A stretch of DNA of 64,000 nt, from the NCBI RefSeq assembly GCF_010993735.1, contig NZ_WQNI01000003.1:62001-126000 (forward strand), given 5' to 3'. Below the pieces are notes generated by a model. It was not told the origin of the DNA and made no database searches. It saw nothing but the letters and a program-made list of their open reading frames with translations. The DNA comes from Chelativorans alearensis (GTDB taxonomy: Bacteria; Pseudomonadota; Alphaproteobacteria; Rhizobiales; Rhizobiaceae). The position numbers were made by a program, and so were the translations under genes. Below, one piece after another: positions 45,847 through 54,775 of the stretch. The first letter of the stretch is position 1. The number at the start of each line of letters is the position of its first letter.

Positions 45847-47165
45847 CGCATATCCTGCACCGCCAGATTCACGTGGAATTGCCCATCGCCGTCGGCGGCA
45901 CGGGCGTCGAACTCTTCGACACCGAAGGCCGGGCCTATATCGACGCTTCCGGCGGAGCGGCCGTCTCCTGCCTCGGGCACGGCCATCCGGATGTCGTCGC
46001 AGCGCTGAAGAACCAGGCCGAAAAGCTCGCCTACGCCCACACGAGCTTCTTCACCAACGAACCGGCCGAGGCGCTGGCCGAGACGCTGGTGGCGGGAGCG
46101 CCTCAAGGAATCAGCCACGCCTATTTCGTCTCCGGCGGCTCGGAGGCCAACGAGGCGGCGCTGAAGATGGCGCGGCAGTTTTTCATGGAGAAGGGCGAGC
46201 CCGGGCGGCGCAACATCATCGCCCGCCGCCAGAGCTACCACGGCAACACGCTGGGCGTGCTTGCCGCCGGCGGCAACGAGGCGCGCCGGGCGCAGTTCCG
46301 CCCGCTGCTTATCGAGACCCATCACATCGACCCCTGCTATGCCTATCGGTTGCAGAGACCGGGCGAGAGCGAGGAGGCGTACGGCCAGCGCGCCGCACAG
46401 CAGCTCGAGGACAAGATCCTGGAGCTCGGCGCCGATACGGTTATGGCCTTCGTCGCCGAGCCTGTCGTGGGGGCCACGGCGGGAGCTGTGCCCGCCGTTC
46501 CCGGCTATCTTGCCCGCATCCGCGAGATCTGCGACCGCTACGGCGTTCTTCTCATCCTCGACGAGGTGATGTGCGGCATGGGCCGCACCGGCACCATGCA
46601 CGCCTGCGAAAAGGACGGCGTGGCACCCGACATTCTAACCGTCGCCAAGGGGTTGGGCGGCGGCTATCAGGCAATCGGCGCCGTGCTCCTGTCCCGCCAC
46701 GTCTTCGACGCCTTTGCTGAAGGCTCCGGCGTCTTCCAGCACGGCCACACCTATATCTGCCACCCCATGGCCTGCGCGGCCGCCCTTGCCGTGCAGGAGG
46801 CGATCGCGCGCGACGGCCTGCTCGCCAATGTGCGCGAGACAGGCGCCTATCTTCGAGGCCGCCTGGAGGCCCGCTTCGGCAACCATGCCCATGTCGGCGA
46901 CATCCGCGGGCGCGGCCTGTTCCTGGGGCTGGAGCTTGTTGCCGACCGGGCGACGAAAGAGCCGTTCGACCCGGCGAAGAAGCTCCATGCGAAGGTGAAG
47001 AAGGAGGCCATGGCGCGCGGCCTGATGGTCTATCCCGCCGGCGGCACAATCGACGGCAGGCGCGGCGACCATGTGCTCATCGCCCCGCCGTTCATACTGG
47101 ACCGGCAAACGGCCGACACGATCGTCGAGCGCCTCGGCGAGGCTGTCGACGCCGCGCTCGTCTGA
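45843..47165 (+). CDS. Class III PLP-dependent aminotransferase
   Basis: The 440-residue protein is a fold-type I transaminase of the omega-amino acid/ornithine group. Visible are FVSGGSEANEAALKMARQ, the cofactor-contacting LILDEVMCGMGRTG (Asp240) and PLP lysine Lys269 in LTVAKGLGGGYQAIGAV. Members act on omega- or beta-amino acids and related amines, usually with pyruvate or 2-oxoglutarate as acceptor. It overlaps the RpiR gene by 4 bp and precedes a TAXI-type TRAP transporter by 271 bp. A beta-amino acid substrate would yield a beta-keto acid, which fits the divergent BKACE, but that is inference. Confidence 0.9.
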   Translation: MTHILHRQIHVELPIAVGGTGVELFDTEGRAYIDASGGAAVSCLGHGHPDVVAALKNQAEKLAYAHTSFFTNEPAEALAETLVAGAPQGISHAYFVSGGSEANEAALKMARQFFMEKGEPGRRNIIARRQSYHGNTLGVLAAGGNEARRAQFRPLLIETHHIDPCYAYRLQRPGESEEAYGQRAAQQLEDKILELGADTVMAFVAEPVVGATAGAVPAVPGYLARIREICDRYGVLLILDEVMCGMGRTGTMHACEKDGVAPDILTVAKGLGGGYQAIGAVLLSRHVFDAFAEGSGVFQHGHTYICHPMACAAALAVQEAIARDGLLANVRETGAYLRGRLEARFGNHAHVGDIRGRGLFLGLELVADRATKEPFDPAKKLHAKVKKEAMARGLMVYPAGGTIDGRRGDHVLIAPPFILDRQTADTIVERLGEAVDAALV

Positions 47166-47230
47166 GATGAGTTGAGGAGGAACACTGGGAGGAAAGCCGC
47201 ATATTGCCGCGTGCCGCCAGCGGGCCAGCA

Positions 47231-47246
47231 CAACAATATGTTGCAT
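47231..47246. promoter_or_regulatory. Second copy of the RpiR-type operator, before the TRAP genes
   Basis: CAACA-ATA-TGTTG (47231-47243) continues into GCAT and contains ATATGTTGCAT (47236-47246), identical to the half-site at 44903-44913. The left half-site is imperfect. It lies about 190 bp before the TRAP binding-protein start, within a 271-bp gap with no gene. Confidence 0.65.
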
Positions 47247-47436
47247 CTTCCACCAAATTGCGCAGTCTATCCATTGACTTGGGCGAGGTGGCATTTCACG
47301 CTCTTCGCCTGGGCTGCGCAGCAAGGCCGGCCGGGCGTTCCGCACGGTGCCCGGTGGCAGGCGGCCCCTCGAAACGAGACGGGCCGGAAATCGACGTGCA
47401 ACGGGTTACGAAAATCCAGTTAAAGGGAGACGCAGT

Positions 47437-48417
47437 ATGAAACCAAATCGGATTCTCGGCTTCGGCATCGCCACCGCGATGCTGGGCGCGCTGTCGGCCG
47501 GAACGGCGATGGCGCAGGAGCAGCAGTTCGTGTCCGTGGGCACGGGCGGCGTCACGGGCGTCTACTATCCGGTAGGCGGCGCCATCTGCCGGCTGATGAA
47601 CCAGACCCGCCGCGAGCACGGCATCCGCTGCTCGGTCGAATCCACCGGTGGCTCGGTCTTCAACGTCAACGCCATCAAGGGCGGCGACCTGGAGTTCGGC
47701 GTCGTCCAGTCGGACGTGCAGTACAACGCCGCCAACGGCGAGGCGAACTTCGCCGAGGACGGCGCGCATGAGAACCTGCGCTCTGTCTTCTCGCTGCACC
47801 CCGAACCACTGACGGTCGTGGCGCGCGCCGATTCCGGTGTTGCCGCGTTCGACGATCTCAAGGGCAAGCGCGTCAACATCGGCAACCCCGGCTCCGGCCA
47901 GCGCGCGCTGATGGACCTTTTGATCGCTGAGAAGGGCTGGACGAATTCCGACTTCGCCCTTGCCGCCGAGCTCGCGCCGGCAGAGCAGAGCTCGGCGCTC
48001 TGCGACAACAACATCGACGCCTTCGCCTACACGGTCGGCCACCCGGCCGGCGCCATCGAGGAGGCGACCACCACCTGCGACAGCGTGATCGTGCCGGTCG
48101 AGGGCGAAGCTGTCGACAAGCTGGTCGAGGGCAACCCCTACTACTTCAAGGCGGTCATCCCCGGCGGCATGTATCGCGGCACCGATGAGGACGTGAATAC
48201 CTTCGGCGTCGGCGCCACCGTCGTCACCTCGGCCGACGTGCCGGAAGACGTCGTCTACACCTTCGTCTCGTCGGTGTTTGACAATTTCGACGACTTCAAA
48301 AGCCTGCATCCGGCGCTTGCCAACCTGACGCCCGAGCAGATGGTGGGCCAAGGCAATTCCGCGCCGATGCATCCGGGCGCGGAGAAGTACTACCAGGAAA
48401 AGGGCTGGCTCAACTAA
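47437..48417 (+). CDS. TRAP transporter solute-binding protein, TAXI family
   Basis: The periplasmic binding protein has 326 residues. A signal peptide ends at AGTAMA before QEQ (about residue 26). The TAXI pattern follows: [50 protein letters not shown], and [21 protein letters not shown]. The ligand is unknown; characterised TAXI proteins bind glutamate, 2-oxoglutarate-like or other dicarboxylates. A hairpin terminator lies between it and the permease, which usually gives a higher level of binding protein. It probably imports the substrate of the neighbouring aminotransferase. Confidence 0.92.
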   Translation: MKPNRILGFGIATAMLGALSAGTAMAQEQQFVSVGTGGVTGVYYPVGGAICRLMNQTRREHGIRCSVESTGGSVFNVNAIKGGDLEFGVVQSDVQYNAANGEANFAEDGAHENLRSVFSLHPEPLTVVARADSGVAAFDDLKGKRVNIGNPGSGQRALMDLLIAEKGWTNSDFALAAELAPAEQSSALCDNNIDAFAYTVGHPAGAIEEATTTCDSVIVPVEGEAVDKLVEGNPYYFKAVIPGGMYRGTDEDVNTFGVGATVVTSADVPEDVVYTFVSSVFDNFDDFKSLHPALANLTPEQMVGQGNSAPMHPGAEKYYQEKGWLN

Positions 48418-48431
48418 GCAGCCTTGGCAAC

Positions 48432-48460
48432 AAGGGCGCTCCCTCCGGGGCGCCCTTTTT
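48432..48460 (+). terminator. Hairpin with T-tract between binding protein and permease
   Basis: AAGGGCGC (48432-48439) pairs with 48450-48457, and five or more T residues follow (48456-48460). It lies 15 bp after the binding-protein stop. Partial termination or 3'-end protection here would make the binding protein more abundant than the permease. Confidence 0.8.
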
Positions 48461-48516
48461 CGCTTCGCCGGATTGGGGGCGCGCAAGAACGATAACTGTC
48501 TCGAGGGGGACAACGA

Positions 48517-51198
48517 ATGGCTGACGACACCAAGGGCGCCACGGGCGCGCAAACGCAGCTTTCCGGTGATGAACTGCAGGATCTCGTCGCTTCTACCGAT
48601 ACGGGCGCGCGCGATCCTGCCGGAACCTCGGGCACTATCATTGCAGCCGTGGCGCTCTGCTGGTCGCTCTTCCAGCTCTACATCGCCTCGCCGCTGCCCT
48701 ACATGCTGTCGAGCCTGACGGGGTTCGGCCTCGTCCTCAACGACGCGCAGACGCGCGCCATCCACCTGGCCTTCGGCCTCTTCCTTGCCTACATGGCATT
48801 CCCGGCGTTCCCCCGCAGCCCGCGCGACCGCATTCCCAAGCTTGACTGGGTGCTGGCGCTGCTGGCGGCGGCCTGCGCGCTTTATGTCTTCGTTTTCTAT
48901 CGCGACCTTGCCCGCCGGCCCGGCCTGCCCATAACCCAGGATTTGATCGTCGCCGGCATGGGCATGGTGCTCCTCATGGAAGCCACCCGCCGTGCGCTCG
49001 GCCCCCCGCTGATGATCGTGGCGATCGTCTTCCTCGCCTATGTCTTCTTCGGCTCCTCGACCCTGGTTCCGGACATCATCCGTTGGGGCGGCGCCTCCTT
49101 CCCGCGCGCAATGGACCAGATGTGGCTCTCGCCCAACGGCGTGTTCGGCGTTGCGCTCGGTGTCTCGTCGGCCTTCGTCTTCCTGTTCGTGCTGTTCGGC
49201 TCGATGCTCGACCGGGCGGGTGCAGGCAATTTCTTCATCAAGCTCGCCTTCGCGTTGCTCGGCCATCTGCGTGGCGGGCCTGCCAAGGCGGCCGTCCTCG
49301 CTTCGATGATGACAGGCCTCATCTCCGGCTCCTCCATCGCCAACGTCGTCACCACCGGCACCTTCACCATCCCCCTCATGAAGAGAGTCGGCTTCAGCCC
49401 GGAGCGCGCCGGCTCCGTCGAGGTGGCAAGTTCCGTCAACGGCCAGATCATGCCGCCCGTCATGGGCGCGGCCGCCTTCCTGATGGTCGAATATGTCGGC
49501 ATCCCCTACCTCCAGGTCATCAAGCACGCCTTCCTGCCGGCGGTGATCTCCTACATCGCCCTTCTCTACGTGGTGCATCTGGAAGCGGTGAAGAACGACA
49601 TGCCGATGTTGCCAAAGCGCCAGACGCATCCGGTAACGATCGCACTGCTGCGCGCCGGCATCACCATCGCCTCGATCCTCATCCTCGCCGGCGTCATCTA
49701 TTACGGCATCGGCTTCGTGCGCTGGCTGATCCCCGGCATTTCCGGGCCGGTGCTTATCCTGGCTATGCTCGGCGTCTATGTGGGGCTCGTCTGGTTTGCC
49801 GCCCGCGCGCCCGACCTGGAACTTGACGACCCGAACGCTCCGGTCGTCGAACTGCCGATCCCGGTGGATGTCCTGAAGACCGGCCTGCACTATCTCTTAC
49901 CCCTCGTCGTCCTCATCTGGTTCCTGATGATCGAGCGGTCCTCGCCCGGCCTGTCGGCCTTCTACGCGGTGCTCTTGCTCATCTTCATCATCCTCACCCA
50001 GAAGCCGATGAAGGCCGTTTTCCGGGGACTGCAGCTGCCCGAGCAGCGCGCCGCCTTCGCCGAGGGCTTTTCCGATCTCATCGCCGGCCTGATCACCGGC
50101 GCGCGCAATATGATCGGTATCGCCTGTGCCACCGCCGCCGCCGGTATCATCGTCGGCACGGTCACGCTGACGGGTATCGGCCAGGTGATGGCCGAATTCG
50201 TGGAGTTCCTATCGGGCGGCAACATCTTCCTGATCCTCGTCTTCACCGCGCTCATCAGCCTGGTGCTTGGCATGGGCCTGCCGACGACGGCGAACTACAT
50301 CGTCGTCTCCTCGCTCATGGCGCCGGTTATCGTGCAACTGGGTGCAGCCAACGGCGTTTTGATCCCGCTCATCGCCGCCCACATGTTCGTCTTCTATTTC
50401 GGCATCATGGCCGACGTGACACCGCCGGTGGGGCTTGCCTCGTTCGCCGCCGCCGCGGTCTCGGGAGGCGACCCGCTGAAGACTGGCTTTACGGCCTTCT
50501 TTTACTCGCTGAGGACGGTGCTGCTCCCCTTCATCTTCGTCTTCAACACCGACCTACTCCTGATCGACGTCGGCTTCCTCGGCGCCATCTGGGTGTTCTG
50601 CCTGGCAACGGTGGCGATGCTTATCTTCGCCGCCGCCACTCAAGGCTTCTTCATGGTGAAGTCGCGCATGTGGGAGTCGGCCGCCCTGCTGCTCGTCACC
50701 TTCATGCTCTTGCGGCCGGGCTTCTTCCTCGACCTCGTGCAGCCGCCATTCGACCAGGTGGAGCCGCAGCGGATCTTCGAGGTGGTCGAGGGCGAGCCGG
50801 ACGACGCGCAGGTGCGTCTCGTCATTCGCGGTCCTGACTTCGACAACCCCGACCAGATGCTGGAGCGCACAATGGCCTTCAGCCTGGGCGAGGCAGGTGC
50901 CAGCGGCGAAGAGCGCTTCGAGGAGGCCATCGGCCTGCCCGTGCGCATCGAGAACGGCACCACCATCCTGGACGAGCCGCTCGATATGAACAGCCTCGCC
51001 GGCCGGACGTTGTCGAACATGGACTTCTATGCCGAAGAGCCGGTGCAGATCACCGCCGTGGAAGTGACCGCCGAGCGCATGCCGCGCCAGGTGTTCTACA
51101 TCCCGGCACTTCTCATCCTGGCGCTTGTGGCCTTCCTGCAGCGCCGTCGCGGGGGCACCCTGGCCGGCAATCCGAAGCCGAAACCGGCCGCCGCGTGA
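48517..51198 (+). CDS. TRAP transporter fused permease (small and large subunits) with C-terminal DUF3394
   Basis: This 893-residue inner-membrane protein fuses the DctQ-like (residues about 35-170) and DctM-like (about 175-700) subunits, the usual form in TAXI systems. Characteristic segments are SGSSIANVVTTGTFTIPLMKR and VNGQIMPPVMGAAAF in the first half of DctM and GMGLPTTANYIVVSSLMAP in the second. After residue 730 comes a soluble domain with a final membrane helix (YIPALLILALVAFLQ), matching DUF3394, whose role is unknown. The universal stress protein follows after 11 bp. Confidence 0.93.
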   Translation: MADDTKGATGAQTQLSGDELQDLVASTDTGARDPAGTSGTIIAAVALCWSLFQLYIASPLPYMLSSLTGFGLVLNDAQTRAIHLAFGLFLAYMAFPAFPRSPRDRIPKLDWVLALLAAACALYVFVFYRDLARRPGLPITQDLIVAGMGMVLLMEATRRALGPPLMIVAIVFLAYVFFGSSTLVPDIIRWGGASFPRAMDQMWLSPNGVFGVALGVSSAFVFLFVLFGSMLDRAGAGNFFIKLAFALLGHLRGGPAKAAVLASMMTGLISGSSIANVVTTGTFTIPLMKRVGFSPERAGSVEVASSVNGQIMPPVMGAAAFLMVEYVGIPYLQVIKHAFLPAVISYIALLYVVHLEAVKNDMPMLPKRQTHPVTIALLRAGITIASILILAGVIYYGIGFVRWLIPGISGPVLILAMLGVYVGLVWFAARAPDLELDDPNAPVVELPIPVDVLKTGLHYLLPLVVLIWFLMIERSSPGLSAFYAVLLLIFIILTQKPMKAVFRGLQLPEQRAAFAEGFSDLIAGLITGARNMIGIACATAAAGIIVGTVTLTGIGQVMAEFVEFLSGGNIFLILVFTALISLVLGMGLPTTANYIVVSSLMAPVIVQLGAANGVLIPLIAAHMFVFYFGIMADVTPPVGLASFAAAAVSGGDPLKTGFTAFFYSLRTVLLPFIFVFNTDLLLIDVGFLGAIWVFCLATVAMLIFAAATQGFFMVKSRMWESAALLLVTFMLLRPGFFLDLVQPPFDQVEPQRIFEVVEGEPDDAQVRLVIRGPDFDNPDQMLERTMAFSLGEAGASGEERFEEAIGLPVRIENGTTILDEPLDMNSLAGRTLSNMDFYAEEPVQITAVEVTAERMPRQVFYIPALLILALVAFLQRRRGGTLAGNPKPKPAAA

Positions 51199-51209
51199 GG
51201 AGATAGATC

Positions 51210-51635
51210 ATGTACAAGGACATTCTCGTTTCCATCGATCTCGGCCATGCCGAAAGCGAGGTGCGCACGCTCCAGACGGCCGTCGACTATGCCCGCAACT
51301 TCGGCAGCCGCCTGCACGTGATGACGGTGGTGCCCGACTACGGCATGTCCATCGTCGGCGGCTTCTTTCCCAAGGAGCACGAGCAGGAGGCCATCGACCA
51401 CGCCAACGAGGCGCTGCACAAGTTCACCAAGGAGCACGTGCCCGCCGACATCAAGTACCGCCACATCGTCGGCCACGGCTCGATTTACCGCGAGATCCTG
51501 CGCTATGCGGGCATCGTCAAGGCCGATCTCATCGTGCTCTCGGCGATGCGGCCGGGCCCCGAGGACTACCTCATAGGCCCCAACGCCGCCCGCGTCGTCC
51601 GCCATGCCGGGATTTCGGTGCTGGTGGTACGGTAG
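51210..51635 (+). CDS. Universal stress protein, TRAP-associated
   Basis: The 141-residue UspA-fold protein starts MYKDILVSIDLGHAES and ends with DLIVLSAMRPGPEDYLIGPNAARVVRHAG, a nucleotide-binding loop like that of TeaD, the ATP-binding Usp that modulates the ectoine TRAP transporter TeaABC. It ends the TRAP operon. The stop codon lies inside a perfect 12-bp inverted repeat (51628-51653) that separates it from the convergent sugar cluster. Confidence 0.88.
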   Translation: MYKDILVSIDLGHAESEVRTLQTAVDYARNFGSRLHVMTVVPDYGMSIVGGFFPKEHEQEAIDHANEALHKFTKEHVPADIKYRHIVGHGSIYREILRYAGIVKADLIVLSAMRPGPEDYLIGPNAARVVRHAGISVLVVR

Positions 51636-51653
51636 GGGCAAGCCCCTACCGTA
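51628..51653. terminator. Perfect palindromic hairpin between convergent operons
   Basis: TACGGTAGGGGC (51628-51639) is followed by AA and its exact complement (51642-51653). TTCCTTCC follows on the plus side. It overlaps the usp stop and precedes the stop of the convergent dehydrogenase gene, so it probably terminates from both sides. Confidence 0.65.
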
Positions 51654-51664
51654 TTCCTTCCGTC

Positions 51665-52852
51665 CTAAACGGCATCGAGCCGCGTCCAGGCCGCGTTGGC
51701 CTGCGAGGAGGCCACGCAGGCGTGGATGAAGCGCATGCCGTCCAGCCCGTCCTTCACCGTCGGCAGCACCAGGCCCTCCGGCTTTGCTCCACCGCGTAGC
51801 GCACCGATTGCGCCTGCGGCTTCCGTATAGAGCGTGGCGAAGGCTTCCAGATAACCCTCCGGGTGGCCGCCCGGAATGCGGGTGACACCGGCTGCCGCCT
51901 CGTTCGCCCCGGCGCCGCCGCGCGTGATCAGCCGCTTCGGCTCACCCAGAGGTGTGTACCAGAGGTAGTTCGGGTCGGCCTGCACCCATTCAAGCCCGCC
52001 CTTGGTGCCGTAGACCCTGAGCTTCAGCCCGTTCTCGTTGCCCGGCGCCACCTGGCTCACCCAGATCGTGCCTTTGGCCTGCCGCCCGTCCCTGGCGCCG
52101 AAGCGCAGCATGACATGGGCGTTGTCGTCGAGCCGCCGGCCGGAGACGAAGCTGTCGAGGTCGGCGGCAACACTCTCCGCCTTCAGGCCCGTCACGAACG
52201 TGGCGAGCTGATAGGCATGGGTGCCGATATCGCCGATGGCCCCACCGGCGCCGGAGCGCGCCGGGTCGGTGCGCCACGAGGCCTGCTTCTGGCCCGTCTC
52301 CTCGATCGGCTCGGCCAGCCAGTCCTGCGGGTATTCGGCCTGCACCAGCACGATCTCGCCCAACGTGCCCTCGCTCACCATCTGCCGCGCCTGGCGGATC
52401 ATCGGATAGCCGGAGTAGTTGTGGGTGAGCACGAAGAGCTTGCCGCTCTTCTCCACCGCCTGCACCAGCGCCTTGGCGTCCTCGAGGCTCGACGTCAGCG
52501 GCTTGTCGCAGATGACGTGGATGCCGGCCTCCAGGAAAACCTTCGCCGCCGGATAGTGCATGTGGTTGGGCGTTACGATGCTGACGGCCTCGATGCCGTC
52601 CTCGCGCGCGGCCTCCTTTTGCGCCATCTCCTCGAAGCTGCCGTAGGAGCGGTCCGGATCGAGGCCGAGCTCGGCGGCCGACGCCTTCGCCCGCTCGGGA
52701 TCGGACGACAGCGCGCCGGCGAGGAGCGTGTAGTGCCCGTCGAGCCGGGCGGCCATGCGATGCACGGCGCCAATGAACGCGCCCTGGCCGCCGCCCACCA
52801 TGCCGAGGCGGATGGTGCTTGCGGCGGATGTACTTGCGGATGCGGAAACCAT
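51665..52852 (-). CDS. Gfo/Idh/MocA family oxidoreductase (first copy)
   Basis: The 395-residue NAD(P)-dependent sugar dehydrogenase has the nucleotide-binding GMVGGGQGAFIGAVH near the start, VSIVTPNHMHYPAAKVFL, and CDKPLT in place of the usual EKP. The substrate-binding domain includes GDIGTHAYQL with the conserved Asp and His. The N-terminus is preceded by a Ser/Ala-rich leader of about 12 residues, so the exact start is uncertain. It is the last gene of the sugar cluster, 11 bp after a TIM-barrel isomerase gene with which it probably acts. Confidence 0.88.
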   Translation of the reverse strand: MVSASASTSAASTIRLGMVGGGQGAFIGAVHRMAARLDGHYTLLAGALSSDPERAKASAAELGLDPDRSYGSFEEMAQKEAAREDGIEAVSIVTPNHMHYPAAKVFLEAGIHVICDKPLTSSLEDAKALVQAVEKSGKLFVLTHNYSGYPMIRQARQMVSEGTLGEIVLVQAEYPQDWLAEPIEETGQKQASWRTDPARSGAGGAIGDIGTHAYQLATFVTGLKAESVAADLDSFVSGRRLDDNAHVMLRFGARDGRQAKGTIWVSQVAPGNENGLKLRVYGTKGGLEWVQADPNYLWYTPLGEPKRLITRGGAGANEAAAGVTRIPGGHPEGYLEAFATLYTEAAGAIGALRGGAKPEGLVLPTVKDGLDGMRFIHACVASSQANAAWTRLDAV

Positions 52853-52863
52853 GTCTGCCTCCC

Positions 52864-53925
52864 TTATTGCGAAATGCCGAGCATCTTCCTGAGCTTGGCC
52901 GTGTCGGTCTCACCACCGGCGAAATCGTCGAACGCCTTCTCGGTGACTTGGATGATGTGATCGGCGATGAACGGCGCGCCTTCCGCCGCCCCCTGCTCGG
53001 GATGCTTCAGTGCGCACTCCCATTCGAGCACCGCCCAGGAGTCGTAGTCGTACTGGGCGAGCTTCGAGAAGATGCCGACGAAATCCACCTGCCCGTCGCC
53101 GAGTGAGCGGAAGCGGCCGGCGCGGTTCACCCAGCCCTGATAGCCCGAATAGACGCCCTGGCGCCCGTCTGGATTGAACTCGGCATCCTTCACGTGGAAG
53201 GCGGAGATGCGCTCGTGGTAGATGTCGATGAAGGCGAGGTAGTCGAGCTGTTGCAGCAGGAAGTGCGAGGGATCGTAGTTGATCATGCAGCGCTTGTGGC
53301 CGCCGACCTTCTCCAGAAACATCTCGAAGGTGGCGCCGTCGAACAGGTCCTCGCCCGGATGCAACTCGTAGGCGACGTCAACACCGGAATCCTCATAGGC
53401 ATCGAGGATCGGGTTCCAGCGGCGGGCAAGCTCGCCGAAGGCCTCGTCGATCAGCCCTTCCGGGCGCTGCGGCCAGGGATAGAGATAGGGGAAGGCGAGC
53501 GCGCCGCTAAAGGAAACGCTCACGTCGAGCCCCAGATTCCGCGAGGCTTTTGCCCCGAACTTCATCTGCTCCACGGCCCATTCCTGGCGGGCCTTGGGAT
53601 TGTTATGGACGCTTTCCGGCGCGAAGCCATCGAAGGGGATGTCGTATGCGGGATGGACGGCGACAAGCTGCCCCTGCAAATGCGTCGAAAGCTCGGTGAT
53701 CTCGACACCGGCCTCAGTGCAGATGCCTTTCACCTCGTCGCAGTAATCCTTCGATTCGGCTGCCTTTTTAACGTCGAACAGCCGTCCGTCCCAGCTTGGA
53801 ATCTGGATACCCTTGTAGCCGTGGCCGGCGGCCCAGCGGGCGATGTTCGGCAGCGTGTTGAACGGTGCCTCGTCGCCTGCGAACTGTGCCAGAAAGATCG
53901 CTGGTCCCTTCATCGTCTTAGGCAT
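52864..53925 (-). CDS. Sugar phosphate isomerase/epimerase-like TIM barrel (first copy)
   Basis: This 353-residue protein of the xylose-isomerase-like TIM barrel superfamily has metal ligands visible as the Glu in AYELHPGED, the Asp/His in INYDPSHF, the His in SAFHVKDAEF and the Glu in VLEWECAL. The ATG at 53925 is preceded by GGGAGG. No signal peptide is seen. Members include isomerases, epimerases and lyases acting on 3-keto sugars produced by Gfo/Idh/MocA enzymes, and one of those is encoded next door. It starts 1 bp after the end of the propeller gene. Confidence 0.87.
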   Translation of the reverse strand: MPKTMKGPAIFLAQFAGDEAPFNTLPNIARWAAGHGYKGIQIPSWDGRLFDVKKAAESKDYCDEVKGICTEAGVEITELSTHLQGQLVAVHPAYDIPFDGFAPESVHNNPKARQEWAVEQMKFGAKASRNLGLDVSVSFSGALAFPYLYPWPQRPEGLIDEAFGELARRWNPILDAYEDSGVDVAYELHPGEDLFDGATFEMFLEKVGGHKRCMINYDPSHFLLQQLDYLAFIDIYHERISAFHVKDAEFNPDGRQGVYSGYQGWVNRAGRFRSLGDGQVDFVGIFSKLAQYDYDSWAVLEWECALKHPEQGAAEGAPFIADHIIQVTEKAFDDFAGGETDTAKLRKMLGISQ

Positions 53926-53926
53926 T

Positions 53927-54775
53927 TCAACCTCCCTTCTGAGATGCGCTGTCGCGCGAATAGCGGATATAGGCAAAGGCACCCGCATCGGGCGCCCAGC
54001 AGGGCACGTTGATCGAGCCCTGCCCGCCGAAGAGCTCGACCACGGTGCGGCAATTGCCGCCCTCGGCGTCCATCAGCCGCAGCTCCACATCGTGGTCGCG
54101 CGGATGGCCTTCGACGCCCGGCCCATAAGACAGATAGAGCACGGTGCGGCCGTCGGGCGCGGGATGGGGAAACCAGTTCACCCGCTCGTCGTCGGTCATC
54201 TGCTCCAGTCCGCTGCCATCGGTGCGGATGCGCCAGAGCTGCATGGTGCCGCTGCGGCTCGAATTGAACCAGATCCACTCGCCATCGGGCGCGTAGTCGG
54301 GGCCGTCGTTGTGGCCTCTACCATCGGTCAGCCGGGTTTCGGCCCCGCCCTCGAGATCGATCGTGTAGATGTCGAAGGCCTCGCCACGTTTGGCCGTGTA
54401 GGCAAGGCGCTTTCCGTCGGGCGACCAGCCGTGCCACCAGGAGGGCACCTGCTCTGTCACGCGGCGGGGTGTGCCGCCCTCGATGGGCAGTGTGTAGATG
54501 CAGGAAACGCCAGTCTCGGTCTTGTCGCTGATGGCGAGCATGGTGCCGTCGGGCGAAATGCCGTGGTCGTTGTTGCAGTTGACGGCGAAGCCGGTATCGA
54601 TCCGCCGCGGCGTGGCGCCCTCGGCGATATCGAGCCGGTAGAGAAGGCCGCCGCCGTTGAAGACGAGGAAGCGGCCGTCGGGTGACCAGTTCGGCGCTTC
54701 GATCATGTCTTCTGTCTTATATAAGACATTACTCTGCCCGGTCCGGCAATCGTAGACCTCCAGAAAACTAGCCAT
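53927..54775 (-). CDS. Cytosolic TolB-like beta-propeller protein, possible sugar-active enzyme
   Basis: The 282-residue protein is made of WD40-like/PD40 repeats, each with an SPDG or APDG signature (about residues 31, 74, 118, 162, 206). It lacks a signal peptide, unlike periplasmic TolB. Histidines occur at matching places in successive blades: His71 (NNDHG), His115 (WWHGW), His155 (GHNDGPD), His204 (NWFPHP), and His224/His228 ([10 protein letters not shown]). This resembles the metal-binding top face of cytosolic oligogalacturonate lyase, so an enzymatic role is plausible. The ATG shares one base with the stop of the GH43 gene. The true substrate is unknown. Confidence 0.75.
   Translation of the reverse strand: MASFLEVYDCRTGQSNVLYKTEDMIEAPNWSPDGRFLVFNGGGLLYRLDIAEGATPRRIDTGFAVNCNNDHGISPDGTMLAISDKTETGVSCIYTLPIEGGTPRRVTEQVPSWWHGWSPDGKRLAYTAKRGEAFDIYTIDLEGGAETRLTDGRGHNDGPDYAPDGEWIWFNSSRSGTMQLWRIRTDGSGLEQMTDDERVNWFPHPAPDGRTVLYLSYGPGVEGHPRDHDVELRLMDAEGGNCRTVVELFGGQGSINVPCWAPDAGAFAYIRYSRDSASQKGG

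Noticed and set aside
47274-47302. TTGACT at 47274-47279 as -35 of a TRAP promoter
   Set aside because: No acceptable -10 element is found at 16-18 bp spacing.
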